Origin: Macrobrachium rosenbergii
Taxonomy: Eukaryota; Arthropoda; Malacostraca; Decapoda; Palaemonidae
Direction: 5' to 3'
Assembly (NCBI RefSeq): GCF_040412425.1
Contig: NC_089783.1
Location: forward strand, 41,851,625 to 41,915,624
DNA: 64,000 nucleotides
How positions within the stretch are numbered: position 1 is the first letter of the stretch; each line of letters begins with the position of its first letter. The translations under genes were made by a program, and so were the position numbers. Of the stretch, positions 52,600 through 64,000 are shown piece by piece. The notes under the pieces are model-generated. The model was not told the origin of the DNA, did no database searches, and saw only the letters and a list, made by a program, of their open reading frames with translations.

Positions 52600-53383
52600 T
52601 GAAGCTAACTAGAAGGAAGCAAGGATGTTGAGTGGTAGAAACCACATATTAACATTCCAAATCACGATCCGGTTAAGAACTGATGTGTATATTTGAATAA
52701 GCCTGAGAAAGAGAGCGTTCATTGTTCATTTTGAAGTCATTCAAAAATGCTTGTGCAAAAAATACTCCATACAGAATCATTCAGAAATATAATTCCCCTT
52801 CTAAGGGCAATTTATTCACAAGGAGGAAGTATTCGCCGAAACTCTTATGTAGGTCACCTTTGTTAGTTATTTTGATATAGGGAATGATTAGGGAATGTTT
52901 TTCTTTTCCCTCTCGCGAAAACAAACTTCAATTAATTCCCCGTTCAAGCATTTACCCTACATGTTGAACAAGGTCTCAGAGGGGACGTGCTTACAAAAAT
53001 GTATTTACCCTTGAGGTTTGTTTTGAACAAAACTTGGAAAAGATCAAATGGAAAATATTTTCTTTTTCGGCGTTTTAAGTGGAAGAGAAAGATTTCACAA
53101 TAGTTTGGAACAAAATTGCATATTTTTCAGCTCTTCAGTCGTTGCTTCTTTAACAATACCGATGGAAATGAGGTTCAAGAAAGTGGAGCACATTTTCCAA
53201 ACAATAGTTTGAGGTGCTAACTGACTGGCCCAGGTCCCATGGGAATGAAACGAAAGAATAAAATGTTAAATAAAAGGCACAAATATATTTGTAGACTGTA
53301 CAATCGCATGCGCAGCAAGGTACAGCAACCATCATACACGTATCTATATTTATCTGACACATGCATACCTCTGTCCACAAACA
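52600..53383. other. Unclassified unique sequence
   Basis: Nothing recognised. Confidence 0.5.
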
Positions 53384-53729
<346 letters not shown>

Positions 53730-53731
<2 letters not shown>

Positions 53732-54633
53732 TAATCTTGTAAGGTGATGATTAGTATAACTCAAAATGGCAAACAATTTAGAATGACCCATAAAATCAGT
53801 TTATTCCAACCGATTTGAAAAAAATAAAGGCTAATTATTTTAATTTGAAGAATTCCTCCGCTATGAGAACTTTCCATGAGTCGCGGCATTTCGAGAAAAT
53901 TCTTTCATCTGTGTTCCGCTTTCCCAGCCCTTTCATTCTCCCTTTGTTCTGTGGGAAATCAATTTTCCTCCTTTGATTCTTCCCACCTCAGTCGGCTCGG
54001 TGTCTCCTCCTCCTCCTCCTCCTCCTTCATACTTGCTGACCTCAGCTCATGGACGGTCACTTGTGAGGTTCTGGTGGTTCTAGCAAACTGGTCTTTTTTG
54101 TTTTGAAAAATTTTTTCCATTTTCTATGATGAATGAGAAGATATAAAACGCGTTGCCTTTTAGTTCTGTATTCGAATATTCGTGATATGAAATATAAAAA
54201 TGAGATATATTTTAAAGTCAGTAATTTGTCTGATGATACTCTTAATTATTTTTCAAAATGTAGATCTAATTACCCTTCCATTATTCGGTGTTTGTAATTA
54301 TAAGTAATGGGGAAGAAGAATGAAATATTTAACATAACAGTTTCTGCTTTTATAATGATACTTGACGTTTAAGTACAAAAGTAATTAAAGAATACTTTGA
54401 TCTCTTCATGTACTCGATGTTAAATACATTGAAGAGATACAGTAGTATTATAAATAACATGAACTTTAAAGCTACAGTTCTAAAGGCAGATATGAGTTAC
54501 CAAAAAACACCTTTCTGTAATTTCATACTAAAATTTGAATTGCAATGAAATACCACTAACTATTTATGTCTGTGAGCACTCTCTACTCTTTGGGATCCGT
54601 TTGTAGGAAAATTTATTCCACTCCTACTAGAAA

Positions 54634-54637
<4 letters not shown>
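53730..54637. other. Unclassified sequence
   Basis: Contains a short CTC repeat near 54003-54025. No gene recognised. Confidence 0.5.

Positions 54638-54694
<57 letters not shown>
54638..54694. repeat. (CT)n microsatellite
   Basis: Pure CT array of about 57 bp. Confidence 0.97.
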
Positions 54695-54697
<3 letters not shown>

Positions 54698-54809
54698 TTA
54701 ACTTGTCAAGGAGAGATCACAGATTTAGAATTGCAACTCCTGTTTGACAAATCGTAGTTTCTTCACAGAAATTGAAAGCTTTCGCCCTCGCATTGATTAA
54801 GCAGTGATT

Positions 54810-55125
54810 TTCCCCGTAGAGGGGTAGTGCCGTCAATGTACCTCACGGGGTGCACTGTGGGCATTGCTACATGTTCTTTGCAGCTATCCTTCTGCCCTAG
54901 CTCCAACCCCTTTCACTCCTTTTACTGTACCTCCATTCATATTATCTTCCTTACATCCAGCTGTCCACCCTCTCCTAACAGTTATTTCATAGTGCAACTG
55001 CGAGGTTTTCCTCCTGCTCACCTTTCAAACTTACCTACTTTCAATTTCCTTTCCAGCGTTGAATGACGCCATAGGTCCCAGTGCTTGGCCTTTGACTTAA
55101 ACTCTCCATTCCATTGCATTCCATT
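54810..55125 (+). repeat. ~300-bp dispersed repeat, copy 6
   Basis: Same block order as 2058-2375: ccccgtagaggggtagtgcc, gtacctcacggggtgcactg, cataggtccca and a 'tccattccattgcattcc' tail. Confidence 0.7.
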
Positions 55126-55503
55126 AAGCAATGATTTTTTTAAGCCCTTCTGCCGCAGTTGAGAATGTCCCATAGATTTAAAACAATAGGTTCAATCTCT
55201 CAGTTCATCCTTATTTTTTTTCAGTGAATCCCAATTCTCTCTGTCAGAAGGTTCCTTCAGAGTCTGTTTATTCAAATAATGTTTTGACAAATAATACACC
55301 CAACTGAAGCGAAATGTCTGAATGCATCAACATGCCACAGAACGTCCATTTTGAGAACTCATCCCTAAATTTATTCTGTGAGGAAGCGCCTAAAACTCTA
55401 AGGAAGGTGGTGGAGTAAATTTAGGAATGCTTGTTGAAGTCGCTGTTGAAGATATACGATTAGCACTCATGAAGTTGGCGAATGAAAAGTGTCGAGTCTA
55501 GAA

Positions 55504-55911
55504 AACAAGTAAAAAATGCTCCGAAGTCTCTTCGGCGTAATCGAGTTTTCTGTACAGCCGCTACATCGTATAATCAAGGCCACCGAAAATAGATCTATCT
55601 TTCGGTGGTCTCAGTATAATGCTGTATGAGCCGTGGCCCATGAAACTTTAACCACGGCCTGGTGGTAGCCTGGCCTATATCGTTGCCAGACGCACGGTGA
55701 TAGCTAACTTTAACCTTAAAATAAAATAAATATAACTGAGGCTAAAGAACTGCAATTCGGTATGTTTGATGATTGGAAGGTAGATGATCAATATATCAGT
55801 TTACAGCTCTCAGTAGTTTTTAAGATATGAGTGCGGACAGAAAAAGTGCGAACAGAAAAAAACTGCGGACGGAGAGACAAAGCCGGCACAATAGTTTTCT
55901 TTTCAGAAAAC
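55504..55911 (-). mobile_element. Multi-hairpin repeat, copy D (near full-length)
   Basis: In reverse orientation it has all landmarks: a terminal hairpin (ctccgaagtctcttcggcg, about 55519-55537), a palindromic CACCGAAAATAGATCTATCT hairpin (about 55580-55610) and a degraded large hairpin. 'gcggacagaaaaagtgcg' repeats follow, then the start hairpin AGTTTTCTTTTCAGAAAACT at 55892-55911. It is ~408 bp with no coding capacity. Confidence 0.8.
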
Positions 55912-56189
55912 TAAAAGTCTTACGAATTTTTGCAAGAGGAGAAATAGTTGAGAGAAAGTGTGAGCAGGAGTAAGGTTATAAAAGCAAATGGAGAGAAGAA
56001 GGATGGAGCAATGAATTTTACAGTGGTTATGCAAGAATGGAAGTTGATTAGCATATGCATTTCAAGTAAATGTTATTTATGATGATAAGAAAAGAAAAGG
56101 GCGAAGAGAGGAAGGTGGATGGGAGTATGCAAATGACTGAAAAGGGAAGATGAGTATCTATTCCAGGAAAAGTTAGAATGTAAGTGGGG

Positions 56190-56500
56190 AATACTGAGCC
56201 AACGCTCCTGTGTGGAAGCGAAGTGCGGAGTTTAAATGCAGCAAAAAAAGGACTGAAGTTGTCTGAGATGGATTATTTTTCGCCATAAAACTTTTGACAG
56301 GATGGGGAAGTGTGGAGATAGAAGCGGTGGAGAGGTTAGCTTGTGTAAAATATTAATGGCGGTATTTTTAAGATAGTTCGGCCATGCCTGGAAGAATGGC
56401 TGGAGGAAGATCAGAAAGTATAGAATAAATGGTTCGAAAGGGGTACTGAAAAGGAATGGCAATAACATCTGGAGAGCACGAGTCGATAGATAAAGTATGA
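56190..56500 (+). pseudogene. Decayed non-LTR retrotransposon RT tail
   Basis: Scattered plus-strand words such as 'TLLCGSE' (about 56201-56221) and 'FGHAWKNGW' (about 56376-56402) resemble the 'LLYGSE' and 'WFGHV' region at the C-terminus of many LINE reverse transcriptases. Stops and frameshifts occur throughout, and no catalytic motif was found. Weak evidence. Confidence 0.3.
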
Positions 56501-56559
56501 GAATGGTAATAACCATTGCCTTTTTTTTTTTTTTTTTTTTTTTTGTGGAACCACTTCTT

Positions 56560-57326
56560 GGTATGGGAAATAATTAAATACTGGAAGAATGGAAAAACGT
56601 TACAATAACGACGGTTATGTCCTTGATATCCACTTACAGTTGATTAGCATATAAATAATAATTTTAATATGTGTGCATAAAAGACTTTACAAAGAAAAAC
56701 AGATTTTTCTAAACTTGTTCCCAGCACGGAGAAAATATCGGGTTTTCTCTTTTTTTCACTGTTTTGTTTTTGCGAGAACATCATAGGGCCTTTTCAAAGC
56801 TTATGTAAATAAGCCATCCATTTTCGATACTGGCTTTGCGAGACTTTTATTTTCAAAGGGAGTGATATCTGCCAACTACAGTCGTTCTGGAGGGCAAGAA
56901 AAAGGAACAAAAAGAGATACGAACTCCGATATTCTGTTTGTCATTTTTGTTGTTGTTCCGCATGACAACAATGAATATTTCAAATGTATTTCTTTCCATT
57001 GTATTCTTTTTTATAATTTTTTGTGTTTTTTATACAATATTGTAGTAAATTCAGATAAAAATATATACGCAACCCATGAGATTTTGTAAACCGTATTTTG
57101 ATATGTTGGGTGAGTAGGAAAAATTCCAGTTGTGATAATTTTACTGATTTACTTTTATTTTTTACTTTTTTTTTTTTGCCAATTTTCCCTTTATTTCAAG
57201 AGTTAGGCTGCTAATATGAATGCAATCTTCACAATTGAGGAGAATTTAGCTTTTAGAATATTTATTAATGACCTGCTTCAGTCAGTCAGTTTTACTGATT
57301 GTACTGTCACCCCCATCTTACAAAAC
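56560..57326. other. Unclassified AT-rich unique sequence
   Basis: Nothing recognised beyond T homopolymers. Confidence 0.5.
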
Positions 57327-57590
<264 letters not shown>

Positions 57591-57689
57591 AGTATATTAT
57601 GTACATACAGTCACCATGAAAACCTCCGAACACGCCCTTAAAATGAACAAAAATCAGGACAATGCTATGAAAACGGAAAATAATAGGTA

Positions 57690-58545
57690 AAGGTTTTGTT
57701 TTATTACCTGTTATTCAATATTTTGACATTTCTCCATTATTTTTAAATACTATCGTGCACGAATCCGCTGACTCTGAATCACCGAAGCAGTTGAACAAGT
57801 AACTAATGGAAGACCCAACAGATGTCGAATCATAAGGGCATGTGGGAACAGGAAGGGGGAGTGGGAAGCAGGTGTTTTTCTTGAGCATAGAGTCAAGTTC
57901 TCATATTTTAATATTGTTAAGAAAGTGATTGTAAAGTTTTTGTTGTTGACAACACTGGGTTTGAGTGTAAAATGTGCAGTTAAGGAAATATGAGAAATAA
58001 GTCTGAGAATAAAAGTGCTTAGGAAGTCAGTATTCATGAAAATTTCCTTTAGATTATCGTATCTTATCAACCGTTAACACTGATGCTGAAATGTTATGTA
58101 TCGATCTTGTGGACAGTCATGTCTGTTGATAATATACGATAATGTACAGGAAATACTAATTCATGAATACTGACTTCCTAAGGACTTTTATTCTCAGACT
58201 TACTTCGCACATTTCCTTAACTGCACATTTTACACTTAAACCCTGTATCGTCAACAACAAAAACTTTACGATCAGTTTCTTAACGATATTAGAATATGGG
58301 AACTTTACTCTATGCTCAAGAAAAACACCTGCTCCCCACTCCTCCTTCCTGTTCCTATATGCCCTTACGGTACGACATCTGTTGGGTCTTCCATTAGTTA
58401 CTTGTTCAACTTCTTCGGTGTTTCATAGTCAGCGGACTCGTGTTCACTCTCTGGATGGCTAAGGAAATGGACTTTTGTGCACGATAGTACTTAAAAATAA
58501 TGGAGAAATGTCAAAAATTTAATAAAAGGTAATAAAAAACTTTGC
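57690..58545. mobile_element. Inverted repeat with ~390-bp arms (foldback-like)
   Basis: Left arm 57690-58071 and right arm 58126-58545 are reverse complements at about 90% identity over the best 285 bp, around a 54-bp loop. Each arm contains the same ~95-codon open frame starting MNTDFL, but 26 nucleotide differences are mostly amino-acid changing, so it is not a conserved gene. Probably a foldback/MITE element or a palindromic duplication. Confidence 0.8.
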
Positions 58546-58564
58546 ATATATAATTTATATATGT

Positions 58565-58565
<1 letters not shown>

Positions 58566-58610
<45 letters not shown>

Positions 58611-58611
58611 T
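58566..58611. repeat. (GATA)n microsatellite
   Basis: About eleven copies of TAGA. Confidence 0.95.
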
Positions 58612-59049
58612 TATGTATCAAACTGATAACACAGAAATTAAGTTGTTTAATTGTTTCTTCTCTCAATAAAAAAAAAATCGTAAAAAGATCAAAATTACAT
58701 TATCACAGAAACGCACGATGTACAAATACTTAAATAAGCACACACGCCCTGTACAGATGAGGTTTTCCAATCCTGATTAGCCTGGGGTTTAGAAATGGAT
58801 GCTGTAAGAAAACGATCAACTAGAGAAAGAAACAACGAAAGGAAAGAGTGATACTTTTGTGCTGAGGAGACGACTGCAAAACTTGTAGCCATCCACCCAT
58901 GTCATGCTGCATTCTTATTTTTCTTTTTTCGCATTCCGTCTTTCTCCCTCTTTTTTCATATTCTCCGTATAGCTCGCATTTATTTGTCCATGTGTCAGTT
59001 GCTTCACACACACACGCACGTATGCCTAGACACCATCTATTCATCCTGA

Positions 59050-59505
59050 TGTTAATTTCCAGACCTCTTTAGCAAATTTCCAGAATTCATATGTCAGCTT
59101 AGGTCTCTCCGTTGTTAATTTCCAGGCCTCTTCAGCAAATTTCCAAAGTTCATATCTGTCAGCGTAGGTCTCTCCACTGTCAATTTCCAGACCTCTTCAG
59201 CAAATTTCCAAAATTCATATCTGTCAGCTTAGGTATCTCCACTGTTAATTTCCAGACTTCTTTAGCAAGTTTCCAACATTCATATCTGTCAGCTTAGGTA
59301 TCTCCACTGTTAATTTCCAGACTTCTTTAGCAAGTTTCCAAAATTCATATCTGCCAGCTTAGGTCTCTCCTCTGTTAATTTCCAGACTTCTTTAGCAGCT
59401 TTCCAAAATTCATATCTGTCAGCATAGGTCTCTCCACTGTCAATTTCCAGATTTCTTTAGCAAGTTTCCAAAATTCACATCTGTCAGCTTAAGTCTCTCC
59501 ACCCA
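59050..59505. repeat. Minisatellite, ~61-65-bp unit
   Basis: About seven tandem copies of a unit running TTAATTTCCAGACYTCTTTA, GCAARTTTCCAAAATTCATA, then tctgtcagcttaggtctctcc. Copies differ by a few substitutions. Confidence 0.95.
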
Positions 59506-59509
59506 TGCT

Positions 59510-60218
59510 CACTTAACACTTTATTTGCATCATATATGAGCGAGGTGGTTTATTTTCTTAGATGCTGTGACGTTAATGCAGGCGATGGACATCTTTTAAT
59601 TTTTAAAAACGTATTAAAATTCAAAACGTTTCCTGATCCACTGAGGGGAGGATTCCCTCCCTGAGTAAGTTCTCAGAGGCAGCTGTAAGCAAGATATCCA
59701 AGGGTACATGTGGACTAAGCATGGGAAGTCTATCAGGGTAAATCTCTCTCAAGAATCTTACTGCGGATATGGTTACTTCTCTGCTATTTACGCCCAGAAT
59801 AACATAACTGGGGAGAAAGGACATATGGATCAAGATGCCAGCTCTTAAGATAATGTACTGGGCTTTCCATTTGCAATCCATCGGGAAATGTCATTTATTG
59901 TTTATTCATCCTCTAGTTGCTTTCTTTTTTTGATTTGATATTTTTTTTTTTTATTTTTGCCTCAGCCCTTTTCCCCTAATATTCACAAGCATAATTTTTT
60001 TTTGCAACTGGAATCCGTCATCTACCTTCAATTACTGCTAGTTGCTTAGTAAATGTATTCATACATCTCATTGGTTATAAACGGCGAAACATTTTTTGAA
60101 TTTTCTGTATTCTTCCCCACCCCCTTTTTTTGTTCTTTTTCTTTTCCCAGTTGATAGTTGATTTGAATTTCCGTAGGTATCCCAGAAGTCACTCCCTTTG
60201 ATTGCTTGAAGCTTGATC

Positions 60219-60219
<1 letters not shown>
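59510..60219. other. Unclassified sequence with one 86-codon frame
   Basis: The minus frame 59881-59621 (MDCKWKAQYIILRAG...) is the least repeat-like ORF outside the transposons but matches no family I know. T-rich sequence follows. Confidence 0.35.

Positions 60220-60291
<72 letters not shown>
60220..60291. repeat. (GT)n microsatellite
   Basis: Pure GT array of about 70 bp. Confidence 0.98.
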
Positions 60292-60296
<5 letters not shown>

Positions 60297-60299
60297 CCT

Positions 60300-61030
60300 T
60301 CCTTTGCTTTTCCTGGGTTTTACTTTGTTGCCTCACTTTTGATCAATCAACATTTTTTACCCAGTAAATTAATTTTGAGGTTTCCCCCTCTAGAAGTTTG
60401 ATTGTTTTGATTGTATTTTGTCGACCACAAACGTTTGAATTATCGTTAGAAAGTTGTATTTTGAACTTGTAGGTTGTAGTATCTGTCGTAAATTGTTGTG
60501 TTTTTTTTATTCCTAGTTATTGTTTGGTATATGATTAATTTGAGGAATTTGAATTCTAGTTAAGACTGATTTGATTTAGGTTACTTTGTCTTAGGATTTT
60601 TGGTAGTTTTTGCTTTATCATGAGCACTTCATAAAGGATGGTTGTGTTCAGTATGATAACAGATTTGTGTATAGATATTATTTGAGATTTTATTAAGTTC
60701 AGTGCAATGTGTTACCCTGCTAGTAAGGAACCCAGAGTGCTAGAAATAATTCGTATAGCATGAAACTCTTGCTATTCATGATTCGTTTCCAGATAAAGTT
60801 TATTCTACATTTTACTAGAGCCCTCGAGAAGTTTTATATATAACCCTGAAACGGAATATAAGTTGAAATTTAACTTAAAACTAAGTAAACCACGACTGCT
60901 ATCCAGCTCTCCCTGCCTCTCTATTTTATTTCGTGTTTGTGGAATTGAGTGGCACTGCACCCATGTAATGCTAATCTTTATTTTTATTTGAGCATGATTT
61001 CTGTTTTCCCCCTTTTTGGTTGTCTGTATA
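60300..61030. other. Unclassified AT-rich unique sequence
   Basis: Nothing recognised. Confidence 0.5.
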
Positions 61031-61446
61031 AGAAAGCTTTTGTGCCGGCTTTGTCTGTCCGTCCGCACTTTATTCTGTCCGTACTTTTTTCTGTCCGCAG
61101 TTTTCTGTCCGCCCCAAGATCTTAAAAACTAATACGGCTAGAGGGCTGCAAACTGGCATGTTGATCATCCAACCCCCAGTCATCAAACATACCAAATTGC
61201 AGCCCTCCAGCCTCAGTAGTTTTATTTTAATATAAGATTAAAGTTAGCCATAATCGTGCTTCTGGCAACGATACTGGATAGCCAATATCGGGCCGTGGTT
61301 GGTTTCATGGGCCGCGGCTCATACAGCATTATACCGAGACTGCCGAAAGATAGATCTATTTTCGTTGGCCCTGATTATACGCTATAGCGGCTGTATAGGA
61401 AACTCGATTGCGCCGAAGAAACTTCCGCGCATTTTTTATACTTGTG
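61031..61446 (+). mobile_element. Multi-hairpin repeat, copy B
   Basis: Starts 'ttttgtgccggctttgtctg' with three tandem 'tctgtccgca' variants. It has the large hairpin ('ggctagagggctgcaaactgg' and its complement), the CCGAAAGATAGATCTATTTTCG hairpin and the terminal gcgccgaagaaacttccgcgc hairpin. Near full length. Confidence 0.8.
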
Positions 61447-61449
61447 TCT

Positions 61450-62170
61450 CACTTCTACAGCACCTACCTCTTTGCCAGGCTGTCGATTGTTTCACAGATA
61501 ACGCATGTGTTCCTGGACACCAAACATCCCATGAGATGTCAGGCCCCAAATCTCATTTGCCAATTGCCAAAACGCATTCCCCTACGTTGCGACCACTACA
61601 CCCACATTTGCTTAACTTTTTATGAGGTGGGTGTGCAAGCTGCTTGGTTCGTCGTCTCAGGATACTGAGCCATAATGAAGATGATGTGCACCTTTAGGAC
61701 AAATATTAATTTAGTGAGGGAGGTTTCCATCACAATGCTATGTACCACAGGTGTATCGATAACTGCTGGTTTGTTTAAGGTGACAAGTCAGGTGGGACCG
61801 TATGGTCAGCATCGCCAGTTTTGTGATCCGAGCCTCTGCCCAATCTGGGTATAATAATATGACTCTGGCCTGCTCCGAGACCCTCCTTCAAAAGCCTTGC
61901 CCATCCAATTCCTATGCATTCAAAATGTTATAGTGCTTCTTCGCCTACAGTGGAGAGCCGCAACAACATTATCAAAAGAAGAATATTTTAAAAATCACCA
62001 GTAGCTGCCGCACCTCAATTCAGTACCAGCCACCCTACTTGTTCAGGTGAAGAAAAAGGAATCGACTCTAATATCCAAAGTCGAGTCACCGGAGCGTCCT
62101 TGACCCGATGCCTTTAAATATGGGTGTCAACCTGACCAGATCGTCTGCTGTCAATTTTCCAGTCTTTCCT
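61450..62170. other. Unclassified GC-balanced unique sequence
   Basis: Lies between two direct copies of the multi-hairpin repeat. It has a less AT-biased composition. Frames 61299-61625 and 61408-61668 show no domain. Confidence 0.4.
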
Positions 62171-62174
62171 TTTT

Positions 62175-62587
62175 AGTTTTCTGAAAAGAAAACTATTGTG
62201 CCGGCTTTGTCTGTCCGTTCGCGCTTTTTTCTGTCCGCACTTTTTTTCTTTTTTGTCCGTCCTCAGATCTTAAAAACTACCGACTCTAGAGGGCTGCAAA
62301 TTGGTATATTGATCATCCACCCACCAATCATTAAACATACCAAATTGCAGCCCTCTAGCCTCATTAGTTTTTATTTTATATAGGGTTAAAGTTAGCCATA
62401 ATGTTGCTTTTGGCAACTCAGCAACACATGCCACCAAGGCCTGCTGAGATTTTCATGAGCCGCAGCTCGTGCAGGATTATACCGAGACCACCTAAAGATA
62501 AGATAGATCTGTTTTCGGTGGCCTTGATTATGCGCTGTAGAGAAAACTCGGTTGCGCCGAAGAAGCTTCGGAACATTTATTACTTGT
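62175..62587 (+). mobile_element. Multi-hairpin repeat, copy A
   Basis: Starts with AGTTTTCTGAAAAGAAAACT (itself a hairpin). It continues with 'tctgtccg' variants, the large hairpin (about 62283-62358), the central hairpin (about 62487-62523) and the terminal hairpin (gcgccgaagaagcttcgga, about 62554-62572), and ends 'acttgttt'. It defines the ~413-bp consensus. Confidence 0.82.
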
Positions 62588-62874
62588 TTCTTTTAATTTA
62601 CCATAAAGAGTGAAGTTTGTAATTTTTAGAGAACGCATACTATTCTTAATCTCACCTATGATTGCATATCTTGTCTTCTTGTCAAAGTCAGATCTGTTAT
62701 ACCAATCTGGCAAGTCCTACCTTTTTATAGAAGCGAGTCGCTGTTAACAGTTCCCTGACAGTATTGACTCCGTAATAAACAGAACAGTGCCACGAGGGCT
62801 CTTGATACGCCTTGGTCTGGTCGGAAGATTACTCTTGTGGAAGGTCTTGCCATGCATCAATTAATGGTCTCGAG

Positions 62875-63130
62875 GAGTTGCGAGTTCCTCATTGGACGGG
62901 TTGGTATCGTTCTCGGCTAGCACTCTGCTGGGCCCGCGTTCGATTCTCCGACCGGCCAATGAAGACTCGGAGAAATTTATTTCTGGGGATAGAAATTCAA
63001 TTCTCGTCATAATGTGGTTCGGATTCCACAAGCTGTAGGTCCCGTTGCTAGGTAACCAATTGGTTCTTAGCCACGTAAAATAAATCTAATCCAGCTCAGT
63101 GGTCTCATTAAACTAAGGTATAAACTTAAC
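62875..63130 (+). mobile_element. tRNA-derived SINE, internally deleted
   Basis: Plus-strand copy with a diverged tRNA head (B-box GTTCGATTC near 62938-62946), the full central body ('ataatgtggttcggattcca', 'gctaggtaaccaattggttc') and the tail 'actaaggtataaacttaac'. About 35 bp around the 'gggccagccctaggagagct' block are missing near 63092. Confidence 0.75.
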
Positions 63131-63134
63131 TTTT

Positions 63135-64000
63135 TTCGAGGAGTTGCGAATCGTGATATGTTTAGTGCTAAAGAAACAGATTTCCACAAAATGGTTCCTT
63201 TAGGGGAAAAATAATGGGAAATTTTTGTCACGTATTTCTCTTATTCATTTTCTTTTTTCTACCCAACTGTGATATTGCCAACTTCGAACATGAAGATGTA
63301 TATTGAGGCGAATAATCCATGTAATAATTTCGTACATCATTGACTAACAATCTCATTTTTACCTTAGTAGCCATTTGCACCCTTCGTTCTACAATTACGA
63401 TTCCCCACCTCACGAAATTATTAATTAACGATTAATGCACGGGCCGTTTTCCCCCAAGAACGATCTCTCAGTATATCCTGCCAGCACACACGTTTATTAT
63501 TGTTGTTTTGTTGTAAATTTTGTTAGCTGCTTCTGTTTTTCCTCCTGCTTATCATTATCGTTATTATCCTGGTAGTCTGAAAATAAAATATGATTACAGA
63601 TGCTAGGAAAGACTGATTCATATTAATTAGAATAACTTGAATCTTTAAATCCTGAAATGCATTTTCGTATATCAAACCCCACTTTTCAAAAGCGAAATGA
63701 AAACGACAGTTTCTCTTCTGTTTGTAAGAACGTGTGTTTTTCTATTTATATGTTCAGTGCGGTAAAAATACGATTACTTTAACTAATTCTCGTTAACAGA
63801 AGTATTACTAATAAAAGCAACAACACACGTGCATCAGTATAATTATGCTATCATGTCCGTGCCGTCATAGGTGATGCAAAATGTATTTGAAACTTAAAAC
63901 TGCATTGGATTTAGAACATTTTAAATACTTCATGTACATAGGAATATTGTTAATTTAAGGCCATTGCTTCCTAAATGGTAGCTGTTGTAAACGGTTGAGT
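63135..64000. other. Unclassified AT-rich unique sequence
   Basis: Nothing recognised to the end of the window. Confidence 0.5.

Noticed and set aside
57750..58462. A possibly conserved 95-codon gene present twice in inverted orientation
   Set aside because: About 26 differences in 285 bp are mostly amino-acid changing, which shows no purifying selection; the pairing is explained by the inverted repeat.

Overview
This is a eukaryotic, AT-rich, repeat-dominated intergenic window with no intact host gene that I can support. It carries more than 40 long dinucleotide microsatellites ((TA)n, (CT)n/(GA)n, (GT)n/(CA)n), many over 70 bp. It also holds several dispersed repeat families that I associate from memory with decapod crustacean (shrimp, prawn, crab) DNA. 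Decapod is the best guess but is an inference. Most long open frames here are translations of microsatellites (IYIYIY, SLSLSL, RERERE) and are not genes.

The main coding content is one minus-strand Ty3/Gypsy-type LTR retrotransposon with an env-like gene at 23087-33399 (10.3 kb). It has two ~955 bp LTRs (TG...CA), a 4-bp CTTC target duplication, a candidate tRNA primer-binding site, and gag with two CCHC zinc knuckles. Pol follows in the order protease (DSG), RT (YLDD), RNase H, and integrase (HHCC, DDE and GPY). The env frame has a signal peptide, an RSKR cleavage motif, a hydrophobic fusion-peptide-like stretch and a C-terminal membrane anchor. This is errantivirus-like architecture. Every coding region is broken by many single-base frameshifts, yet the LTRs differ by only 5 substitutions and 4 indels. 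The insertion is therefore young, or the assembly has indel errors. The gag and protease frames are the same and are separated by one TGA.

Second, a Penelope-like element fragment (RT tail plus GIY-YIG endonuclease, minus strand, 18667-19325) sits in the 874-bp spacer of a giant inverted repeat with ~1.45-kb arms (17024-18471 and 19346-20837). A 344-bp double palindrome (16600-16943) lies just outside it.

Third, several non-autonomous families recur. A tRNA-derived SINE has five copies. A ~410-bp multi-hairpin repeat has five copies. A ~300-bp repeat has six copies. There are also a Helitron-like 3' end at 48173, a hAT-like MITE at 46042-46306, a ~390-bp-arm inverted repeat at 57690-58545 and a 49-nt-stem hairpin at 12738-12849. 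Minisatellites lie at 6515-7280 and 59050-59505, and a 240-bp tandem duplication bounded by (CT)n lies at 4053-4598.

The remaining stretches are AT-rich unique sequence. A few diverged non-coding blocks occur more than once or carry clustered transcription-factor-like motifs. They are listed as leads only.
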